A DNA stretch of 7,103 nucleotides from Planococcus sp. (in: firmicutes) (GTDB lineage Bacteria > Bacillota > Bacilli > Bacillales_A > Planococcaceae), in NCBI GenBank assembly GCA_030147225.1, contig JASLAI010000297.1, positions 1 through 7,103 on the forward strand. The letters run 5' to 3'. Of this stretch, positions 1 through 5,527 are shown piece after piece; within the stretch, counting starts at the first letter, position 1; every line of letters starts with the position of its first letter. A program made the translations under genes and the position numbers. Under the pieces are notes generated by a model that was not told the DNA's origin, did not search any database, and worked only from the letters and a program-made list of their open reading frames with translations.

Positions 1-1131
1 ATTCCAAGTTTCCGGCTCCAAGCCTGTTACTTCCACTTTTTTATCAAACGCATCGGCAGTCAAGCTCAAGCTTTCAATCATCCTCACGGCTTCCAATCGC
101 TCCAATGTAGTCAAGTCAATTCCGTCTTCAAAATTAACTTCTACATATTCCGCTGTTTCTGAAACTTGAAAATTTATACCTTTTGGAATAGTAGCGTGAT
201 AAAAATCATTCGGGCTCTCTGCCAGCGCTTTAATCGCTTCACTCGCTTCTGCAAATGGCATATCGTATCCAGGCGTCAGATAAACTTTTCCGCTATCTGA
301 AGTAAAAGCATAGTAGGCGATACTTTTTTGTTCCGGAACTAGCGGTTCCACTGGACCGACCTCGGAAAACTCTGCAGGTGAACCATCTTCGTTGACCACT
401 TCAATTTCTGGAGCGTCAGCAAAAGTCTCTGAAAGGGTATTGAAGTAGACACCGATACTGGCAGAAGCCATATCATACTGATGATCCGGCGGCAGTAAGT
501 GGCGAATGCCCGTAGCCGTTTTTTCCAACTCTCCAACATACGGGTGATACTCATCGAAGCCCAGCTGCGTTTCGTCAATACCTGCAGCGTATTTTTGATA
601 CAATTCCAGAGAAGAAGGACTGCCGCCATCAAAGGCCTCTTCAATCTGATCATTTGGTATCAAGAAGGATACTGGAACGACAAATGCATTTTCAGTAAGG
701 CCGAGCGTCATTACTGTTTGATCTTCAAGTGATTCTTCGTATACAGCTGTCCGCTCGGGTTCCACTTGCGCAATCGAAAACTGTCCTGCCCCATCGCCTC
801 CAGACTCTTCAGCTTCAGGTATTTCATCAGTTTCTTCCATAGCGCCTTCTTCTGTAGCAACTGAGGAGTCTGCAGATTCACTGCTCGAACTTTCCTGATT
901 TTGCGCTGAATCTATTCCGCTTTGGCTAATAATAGAGGCGACCAATATGCCGATTGTAATGAACGCCAATGCTGCTACGAGTAATGGCAGCCATTTTTTT
1001 GGTCGTTTTGGACCCTTCTCTTTTTGAACCAGCCGATTATAGACTTCTTCTTTTGACCGGTTATCTTTTATAGCGGGGAAATCCTTTAACAAATCTTCGA
1101 TGGATTCATCGGTCCATTTGTTATTCGGCAT
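1..1131 (-). CDS. rsiX: RsiX-family membrane anti-sigma factor for SigX (3' end beyond window)
   Basis: The reading frame is open from the ATG at 1131 to the window edge (377 codons, no stop), so the C-terminus is missing. B. subtilis RsiX is about 370 residues, so probably only a short tail is lost. The cytoplasmic N-terminus (residues 5-34, KWTDESIEDLL...FPAIKDNRS...VYNRL) resembles the N-terminus of B. subtilis RsiX as I remember it. A basic stretch (PKRPKK, 41-46) precedes one membrane helix at about 47-69. A Ser/Glu/Asp-rich linker (about 71-117) and a long extracytoplasmic domain follow. No HxxxCxxC zinc anti-sigma motif and no cysteine occur in the visible protein. The role, inferred from family and position, is to hold SigX inactive at the membrane. 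It overlaps sigX by 11 bases, suggesting translational coupling. An in-frame ATG at 1137 is an alternative start. I prefer 1131 because GGAG lies six bases before it. Confidence 0.88.
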   Translation of the reverse strand, partial: MPNNKWTDESIEDLLKDFPAIKDNRSKEEVYNRLVQKEKGPKRPKKWLPLLVAALAFITIGILVASIISQSGIDSAQNQESSSSESADSSVATEEGAMEETDEIPEAEESGGDGAGQFSIAQVEPERTAVYEESLEDQTVMTLGLTENAFVVPVSFLIPNDQIEEAFDGGSPSSLELYQKYAAGIDETQLGFDEYHPYVGELEKTATGIRHLLPPDHQYDMASASIGVYFNTLSETFADAPEIEVVNEDGSPAEFSEVGPVEPLVPEQKSIAYYAFTSDSGKVYLTPGYDMPFAEASEAIKALAESPNDFYHATIPKGINFQVSETAEYVEVNFEDGIDLTTLERLEAVRMIESLSLTADAFDKKVEVTGLEPETWN

Positions 1132-1654
1132 TTTCATCTCCCCCTTCCTTAGCTATTAATTTTTCACGCAAAGATTTAATTGCGCGGTGCTGAGTCGTCT
1201 TTACTTTACCTTCTGTCCAGCCTAGAACATCTGCAGTTTCCGCTATTGATAAGTCCTGAAAGAACCGCATGATGATCACCATTTTCTGATCCCCTGTGCA
1301 GGTATCAAGCGCTTTGTACAAAATAATTTTATCTTCGTTCAATAACGATACTTCTTCAGGAATTCGATCAGATGAAACTAATTGCTGCGTTTCCCAATCA
1401 AAAAACTCCATCGAGTGCTTTTTGCGCACTGCAGCTTTTCTAAAATGATCAATCGCTACATTTTTTGCAATCGAAAACAGCCATGTTTTTTCAGAGCTTT
1501 TTCCTTCGAAGCGGTCATAAGCCCGAAAAACACGAATATATACTTCATGCATTAAGTCTTCCGACAGATGCCTGTTTTTCACCAGATAAATTAAAAACTG
1601 AAAAACATCCTGGTGATATTCATCGTACAGCCGATGGAAAACGGAGTCATTCAA
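1121..1654 (-). CDS. sigX: ECF-type RNA polymerase sigma factor SigX
   Basis: The 177-residue protein (B. subtilis SigX is about 194) has the two-domain ECF layout. Region 2 lies at about 6-74, with SEDLMHEVYIRVF and the core-binding and -10 recognition stretch TWLFSIAKNVAIDHFRK (57-73). Region 4 lies at about 108-167, with the -35 recognition helix-turn-helix IAETADVLGWTEGKVKTTQHR. The sequence HQDVFQFLIYLVK near the N-terminus strongly resembles SigX, and resE upstream with rsiX downstream fits the SigX locus. In B. subtilis SigX controls cell-envelope genes that alter surface charge and membrane lipids; the same role here is inferred. I chose TTG at 1654. It follows a G6-AG ribosome site with normal spacing, gives an N-terminus (MNDSVFHRLYDEYHQD) matching the family start, and lies downstream of the predicted SigX promoter. 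An in-frame GTG at 1690 would add 12 residues but lies upstream of the predicted transcription start. Confidence 0.92.
   Translation of the reverse strand: MNDSVFHRLYDEYHQDVFQFLIYLVKNRHLSEDLMHEVYIRVFRAYDRFEGKSSEKTWLFSIAKNVAIDHFRKAAVRKKHSMEFFDWETQQLVSSDRIPEEVSLLNEDKIILYKALDTCTGDQKMVIIMRFFQDLSIAETADVLGWTEGKVKTTQHRAIKSLREKLIAKEGGDENAE
1138..1144 (-). promoter_or_regulatory. rsiX ribosome binding site inside the sigX 3' end
   Basis: GGGGGAG reads on the minus strand within the last codons of sigX. The GGAG core ends six bases before the ATG at 1131 but directly abuts the ATG at 1137, so it favours the 1131 start. An AGGA slightly upstream (1146-1149) lies eight bases from the 1137 ATG, so that start is not excluded. 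Confidence 0.6.
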
Positions 1655-1658
1655 GATG

Positions 1659-1666
1659 CTCCCCCC
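1659..1666 (-). promoter_or_regulatory. sigX ribosome binding site (decides the TTG start)
   Basis: GGGGGGAG on the minus strand ends four bases before the TTG at 1654; the G run ends six bases before it. The GTG at 1690 has only AAAGG running into the start codon itself, which leaves no spacing. This contrast, with the family alignment of the N-terminus, supports initiation at TTG. Confidence 0.65.
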
Positions 1667-1679
1667 GTTCTTAGGATTA

Positions 1680-1705
1680 GTCGTCTTCACCTTTAGAAAG
1701 TTACA
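1680..1705 (-). promoter_or_regulatory. SigX-type (ECF) autoregulatory promoter for sigX-rsiX
   Basis: On the minus strand TGTAAC (1705-1700) is followed by a 16-base spacer and CGAC (1683-1680). This fits the ECF consensus TGwAAC - 16/17 - CGwC, and CGAC is the -10 form reported as SigX-preferred in B. subtilis. From memory, the B. subtilis sigX promoter carries the same TGTAAC and CGAC elements. The -35 contains the TAA stop of resE. Transcription should start near 1672-1676, giving a leader of roughly 20 bases before the TTG at 1654. Confidence 0.7.
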
Positions 1706-3482
1706 TATTTTTCAAAGGCAGTAAAAAGACAAATGAAGTTCCTTGCCCTATGGTGCTTTCTGCATAGATTTTGCCTTCATGTGCCTGAATGATGTTGCTG
1801 GCAATCGCCAATCCAAGTCCAGTTCCACCTTGACCCAGTGTTCTGGCTTTATCCGCTTTATAGAAGCGTTCAAAGACATACTCCAAGTCTTTTTCTGAGA
1901 TGCCGACTCCATTATCGTTGACTGAAATTTTAGCGTACTCTTGTTGTTTTTCGACACGAACCACCACTTGCCCTCCTTTGGGTGTATGGCGAATCGCGTT
2001 ATCAATCAGATTGGTCATCACTTGTTCTATCCGATCCTGATCGATCTCACTGGCCGACCAGTCATCGATAGTTGTTTCGAAAGACAACTGAACACCGTTT
2101 TCTTTGGCAATCTGGGCGAATTTAAGCGTCATCCGTTCGATGGCACTGTTCAATTGAACGATTTCTTTATAGAGCCGCATATGTCCAGACTCCATCCGTG
2201 CCAAATTTAACAAATCTGTGACCAACCTGCCCATTCGCTGGGATTCTTCATAGATGATTTTCGTCATTTCACGGCGTTCTTCTTCCGATGCTCCAACATC
2301 ATCCAAAATTGCTTCACTATAGCCTTGCAGCATTGCAATGGGTGTACGCAATTCATGGGAAACATTCGCGATAAAGTCTTCTCTCAACTTCTCAAGCCGG
2401 TGCTGTTCAGTCATATTATGCAAAACAGCTACTGCTCCACGAACGGATTCACCACTGTATAAAGGACTGAAATTAATAGCATAATAAGCCCCTTCAATTT
2501 CCAGTTCCTCTTCGATTTCTTCTTCGAAGCCGAGTACATGATCGAGCATATGAAGCATTTCTGCAGGAAGCGGCTGAGCCTCAGTAGAACCATTTTTGAA
2601 AACCCATTGCTGCAATAATTTTTCTGCCGGCGGATTACTCAATAAAATGGTCTTATCCTGATTAAAGGTGATTACCGCATCCGCCATCGATGTCAGTATG
2701 CTTGATAATTGTTCTTTTTCCTGATTGATCACTTCAACGTGATGTTTCAATTGACGGCCCATCTGGTTGAATGCCGTTGCCAACTGCCCAATTTCGTCAC
2801 TTGAAGCTGCTCTTACTTTCGTATCAAAATTGCCTTTAGCCAATTCAAATGCGCCTTCCCGCATTTTTCGGAGCGGCGATGTAATTCTAGATGACAAAAA
2901 GAAAGCGAAAAATGTCGTTAACAATAAAGCAATAAATGCAGATAAAAAAACGATATTGGTCGTCCGCTCCGCAGTACGGTCCATCACTTCCAATGATTGA
3001 TAAATGAATACAACCCCGTGCTGCTCTTCTCCGGTTTGAAGAGGGCTGGCAAGCACAATGTAGGACTCCAGACGATTCGGTTCGGTCAGTGAAGGAAGCA
3101 GCATTTCCTTCATCACAGTTTCACTCGTTTCGAATACTTTCTGGAAGGATGGTTCATTCAATATTTTCTCCCGTGTTTCATCCCCATCTAAACCATCATG
3201 AATGTAATAACTGGAATCATAAGGTTCTTCAGCAATCACGGCGTTGGTTTCGGGTCCGATGACTTCTTCGATGATTCCAAGTGAACTTGCTACTTCTTCA
3301 TGGTCATTGAAAATTCTTGCGATCATATTCGCTTCGCTGTTCAGTGCTTCTTCCACTGTTTCGCTATGGTAATTTCCAAGAAACTCCAAAAGCAAAACTG
3401 TCACAATAAAAAGGACAAAGGAAACGAGAAGCAGGATCGTAATCCATAGCTTCCCGACGACACTATTCCATATTCTATTCAT
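1701..3482 (-). CDS. resE: Membrane sensor histidine kinase ResE
   Basis: The 593-residue kinase (B. subtilis ResE is 589) is complete. Domains in order: membrane helix 1 (about 12-35), extracytoplasmic sensor region (about 37-173), membrane helix 2 (about 176-197), HAMP linker (198-250), PAS-like domain (about 256-362, ending VAVLHNMTEQ), dimerisation and phosphoacceptor helix with SHELRTP (His376), and the ATPase domain. The ATPase shows the N box (NLIDNAIRH, 491-499), G1 (DNGVGI, 523-528), F box (FERFYKAD, 537-544) and G2 (GGTGLGLAI, 552-560). All catalytic motifs are intact. It should autophosphorylate on His376 and pass phosphate to ResD in response to oxygen limitation, nitric oxide or the redox state of the respiratory chain, as known for B. 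subtilis. Its ATG lies inside the last codons of resD (8-base overlap), preceded by GAGG with a 6-base gap, so the pair is translationally coupled. The linker region 319-331 is strikingly glutamate-rich. Confidence 0.95.
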   Translation of the reverse strand: MNRIWNSVVGKLWITILLLVSFVLFIVTVLLLEFLGNYHSETVEEALNSEANMIARIFNDHEEVASSLGIIEEVIGPETNAVIAEEPYDSSYYIHDGLDGDETREKILNEPSFQKVFETSETVMKEMLLPSLTEPNRLESYIVLASPLQTGEEQHGVVFIYQSLEVMDRTAERTTNIVFLSAFIALLLTTFFAFFLSSRITSPLRKMREGAFELAKGNFDTKVRAASSDEIGQLATAFNQMGRQLKHHVEVINQEKEQLSSILTSMADAVITFNQDKTILLSNPPAEKLLQQWVFKNGSTEAQPLPAEMLHMLDHVLGFEEEIEEELEIEGAYYAINFSPLYSGESVRGAVAVLHNMTEQHRLEKLREDFIANVSHELRTPIAMLQGYSEAILDDVGASEEERREMTKIIYEESQRMGRLVTDLLNLARMESGHMRLYKEIVQLNSAIERMTLKFAQIAKENGVQLSFETTIDDWSASEIDQDRIEQVMTNLIDNAIRHTPKGGQVVVRVEKQQEYAKISVNDNGVGISEKDLEYVFERFYKADKARTLGQGGTGLGLAIASNIIQAHEGKIYAESTIGQGTSFVFLLPLKNM

Positions 3483-4191
3483 TGCCGACCTCGAACTTGT
3501 ATCCTACGCCCCATACAGTGACGATCATCTTTGCTGCAGATTCAGATACCCGGTTCAATTTTTCACGCAACCGCTTGACATGTGTATCGACTGTCCGCAA
3601 ATCGCCAAAAAAGTCATAATGCCAAACTTCTTTCAGTAAATGCTCCCGATCAAAAACTTTATCTGGGGCTTTCGCTAAAAAGTACAAGAGCTCATATTCT
3701 TTAGGTGTCAAATTCACTTCTACACCATCAGCAGTCACGCGATGGGCATCATGATCGATCGTCAGATGGGGAAAGACCACCAGATCTTTAGAGACGGTTG
3801 AATTGGAAATTGGAGAATACGCAGATGAGCGACGTAAAATCGCTTTCACACGCAGCACCACTTCTCGCGGGCTAAACGGTTTGACGATATAATCATCCGC
3901 TCCGGATTCAAAGCCTTCTACTCGGTTAGCTTCTTCTCCTTTTGCGGTAAGCATAATAATTGGAGTCATTTTCGTTTCGCGCAGTTCTGTAGCGACTTCT
4001 ACACCATCTTTTTCAGGCATCATCAAATCCAACAAGATGCAATGATAATCTTTTTCCATTGCCATTTCTAATGCCTGTACCCCGTTTTCAGCTTCTTCTA
4101 CTAAATACCCTTCACGTTCCAGGTACATCTTCAATAATCGCCGAATCCGTTCTTCGTCATCCACTACCAATACCGTAATCTCTTCGGACAT
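3475..4191 (-). CDS. resD: Response regulator ResD (OmpR/PhoB family)
   Basis: The 238-residue protein is complete and of the usual length. The receiver domain (about 5-118) has the acidic pair Asp11/Asp12, phosphoacceptor Asp55 (LLDLMMPEKDG), Thr82 and Lys104 (KPFSPRE). A short linker leads to a winged helix-turn-helix DNA-binding domain (about 137-234) with LTPKEYELLYFLA, the recognition helix TVDTHVKRLREKL and the wing VWGVGYKFE. The protein binds DNA when phosphorylated by ResE. In B. subtilis it activates respiration genes (resA, ctaA, anaerobic respiration genes). The assignment to ResD rather than a PhoP-like paralogue rests on the neighbours resB-resC and resE-sigX. The ATG at 4191 follows GGAGGGG with a 5-base gap. 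A terminator upstream separates it from resC, and a promoter candidate lies in the gap. Confidence 0.95.
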   Translation of the reverse strand: MSEEITVLVVDDEERIRRLLKMYLEREGYLVEEAENGVQALEMAMEKDYHCILLDLMMPEKDGVEVATELRETKMTPIIMLTAKGEEANRVEGFESGADDYIVKPFSPREVVLRVKAILRRSSAYSPISNSTVSKDLVVFPHLTIDHDAHRVTADGVEVNLTPKEYELLYFLAKAPDKVFDREHLLKEVWHYDFFGDLRTVDTHVKRLREKLNRVSESAAKMIVTVWGVGYKFEVGNE

Positions 4192-4196
4192 GTAAA

Positions 4197-4203
4197 CCCC
4201 TCC
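4197..4203 (-). promoter_or_regulatory. resD ribosome binding site
   Basis: GGAGGGG on the minus strand ends five bases before the ATG at 4191. It is the strongest Shine-Dalgarno match in the window and fixes the resD start. Confidence 0.7.
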
Positions 4204-4216
4204 AACTTTCTTCTGT

Positions 4217-4246
4217 TATGTATCATTGTACCGATAACTTTGTCAA
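4217..4246 (-). promoter_or_regulatory. Candidate vegetative (SigA-type) promoter for resDE
   Basis: On the minus strand a perfect -35 hexamer TTGACA (4246-4241) lies 18 bases from TACATA (4222-4217), which is preceded by TG as in extended -10 elements. The -10 matches TATAAT at only three positions. A competing -10, TACAAT (4230-4225, five of six matches), would pair with a poor upstream -35 (TTTATT). Transcription would start a short distance upstream of the resD ribosome site. An internal promoter here agrees with the terminator after resC and with resD having its own promoter in B. subtilis. Confidence 0.5.
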
Positions 4247-4261
4247 AAATAAAGAAAAGCG

Positions 4262-4288
4262 CTAATGCTCTTAGAATCTGAGTATTAG
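4262..4288. repeat. Imperfect inverted repeat between resC terminator and resD promoter
   Basis: CTAATGCTC (4262-4270) and GAGTATTAG (4280-4288) are inverted copies with one non-Watson-Crick position and a 9-base loop. On the minus strand the repeat is followed directly by a T-rich run (4259-4247), so it could act as a weak second terminator for read-through from resC, or as an operator near the resD promoter. The stem is AT-rich and short, so chance occurrence is possible. Confidence 0.35.
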
Positions 4289-4296
4289 GTGCAATT

Positions 4297-4334
4297 TAAT
4301 AATAAAAGGCCTTTTCCGTTGCCGGAAAAGGCCT
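4297..4334 (-). terminator. Rho-independent terminator after resC
   Basis: A perfect 12-bp stem, AGGCCTTTTCCG / CGGAAAAGGCCT (4334-4323 with 4318-4307), closes a GCAA tetraloop and is followed on the minus strand by TTTTATTATT. The stem starts nine bases after the resC stop. It should end most transcripts of the upstream maturation genes and uncouple them from resDE. The plus-strand side is followed by GTTTCTTTTT, so the hairpin may work in both directions. Confidence 0.88.
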
Positions 4335-4342
4335 GTTTCTTT

Positions 4343-5527
4343 TTATGCGTAGGAATGCAATCCGGCGATTATTAAGTTAACAGCCACCAGATTGAACATG
4401 ATGATTACAAAGCCGATAACTGCCAGCCATGCAGATTTTTCACCTTGCCACCCTTTGCCCAGACGCAAATGCAGATACGCCGCATAGAACAGCCAAGTGA
4501 TCAATGCCCATACCTCTTTGGGATCCCAGCCCCAAAAGCGTGACCAGGCGATTTGAGCCCAAATCATGGCAAAAATCAAGGCGCCTAATGTGAAGATTGG
4601 GAAACCGATAATGATCGCACGATACCCGATCTCGTCCATCAATTGCAGGTTTACATTTTTCACGAACGGTTTAAGGATTGCAGCAATGCGTTTTCTGAAA
4701 ATCAGTCGAATCAACCAATAAAGAATTGTACCGACGATTACTGACCAAAGAACAGTCGTCAATTTTCCAGCATGAACAATTGCAGGTGTTTCAATAAGAG
4801 GCGTCATCGCATCATCCGTTAAAGCAACATACTCATTCATGCCAAAAATAGGAGGCATGGTGTAGGTGATAGCAGATTCCGCACCTTCTTTATCGACATA
4901 CGTGAAATCCGCTTCATAGCCCGTTGCCGAGAAGAATGTACTGGCTACGACGAAACCAAGAACCAGCACCAAAGAATACATAATGGCTTCCAACCAGAAA
5001 CGCTGTTTGGATTTTTTGTTAAGGTCCACGACTTTCAACAGATAAATCAAGCCAGCAGCGGCGCTTATGGCAAGAATACCTTCTGCAATAACGACTGTGC
5101 TGACGTGAATAGCCAACCAGTTTGTTTGAAGAGCAGGTATTAATGGACTGACTTCACTCGGGAACATGCTTGCAAAAGCGATGATCAATAAAGCAACCGG
5201 CAATACGATCATGCCGAGCACGGGCGTTTTGTAAAGGAAATACAAAATAATAAACCCGCCGACCAGAGTCATACCAAAAGCAGTCGTAAATTCGAACATA
5301 TTGCTGAGTGGCGCATGTCCGGTCGCGCCCCACCTAGTAAAGAAATAACCAAGATTCGCTGCAAAACCAATCAAGGTAATAGTGATTGCAACTGTGCCCC
5401 ACCGTTTTTCAGATTTAAATGTGCCTTCTTTGTTGCCTTTTACTGCGCCTCCAAAAACAAAGGTCGCAATCAGGTAAGCAATAAAGGCGACATATAACAG
5501 ATTTGAACTAATATCAGCTAATGTCAT
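4343..5527 (-). CDS. resC: Cytochrome c biogenesis membrane protein ResC (CcsA family)
   Basis: The 394-residue integral membrane protein has about eight hydrophobic helices and the CcsA/CcmC tryptophan-rich heme-handling motif: [20 protein letters not shown] (323-342), followed by [13 protein letters not shown]. Conserved-looking histidines are at 71 ([10 protein letters not shown]), 141 (NWLAIHVS), 353 (YLHLR) and 391 (LHSYA at the C-terminus). In system II cytochrome c maturation this protein forms a complex with ResB that carries heme across the membrane and presents it on the outer face, where it is attached to CXXCH motifs of apocytochromes. The ATG at 5527 overlaps the resB TGA as ATGA, so the two partners are translationally coupled. 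A strong terminator follows directly, making resC the last gene of the maturation unit. A hydrophilic loop (about 203-250) is a plausible external domain. Confidence 0.95.
   Translation of the reverse strand: MTLADISSNLLYVAFIAYLIATFVFGGAVKGNKEGTFKSEKRWGTVAITITLIGFAANLGYFFTRWGATGHAPLSNMFEFTTAFGMTLVGGFIILYFLYKTPVLGMIVLPVALLIIAFASMFPSEVSPLIPALQTNWLAIHVSTVVIAEGILAISAAAGLIYLLKVVDLNKKSKQRFWLEAIMYSLVLVLGFVVASTFFSATGYEADFTYVDKEGAESAITYTMPPIFGMNEYVALTDDAMTPLIETPAIVHAGKLTTVLWSVIVGTILYWLIRLIFRKRIAAILKPFVKNVNLQLMDEIGYRAIIIGFPIFTLGALIFAMIWAQIAWSRFWGWDPKEVWALITWLFYAAYLHLRLGKGWQGEKSAWLAVIGFVIIMFNLVAVNLIIAGLHSYA

Noticed and set aside
339..732. Open frames on both strands (339-653 minus, 499-732 plus) inside the rsiX region
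   Set aside because: They overlap the continuous rsiX frame, have no recognisable domains or ribosome sites, and their composition is that of an out-of-frame read.
1661..1666. G6 run before sigX (and G5 before rsiX) as phase-variable tracts
   Set aside because: Runs of five or six are too short to suggest frequent slippage and are simply strong ribosome sites.
1748..2005. Minus-strand open frame inside the resE kinase domain
   Set aside because: It is a frame-shifted read of the ATPase domain. The true frame carries the N, G1, F and G2 boxes without interruption, so there is no frameshift or nested gene to call.
1941..3000. Plus-strand open frames (1941-2210 and 2767-3000) antisense to resE
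   Set aside because: The resE protein is full length with all kinase motifs, and the antisense frames show no family features, so they are shadows.
4217..4260. ResD, Fnr or Rex operator near the resD promoter
   Set aside because: I saw no convincing match to TTTGTGAAT-like, TGTGA-N6-TCACA-like or TTGTGAA-N4-TTCACAA-like sites, so no binding site is called.
4192..4342. Riboswitch or small RNA in the resC-resD gap
   Set aside because: The 151 bases are accounted for by a terminator, a weak inverted repeat, a promoter and a ribosome site. No known riboswitch core or longer conserved-looking fold is apparent.
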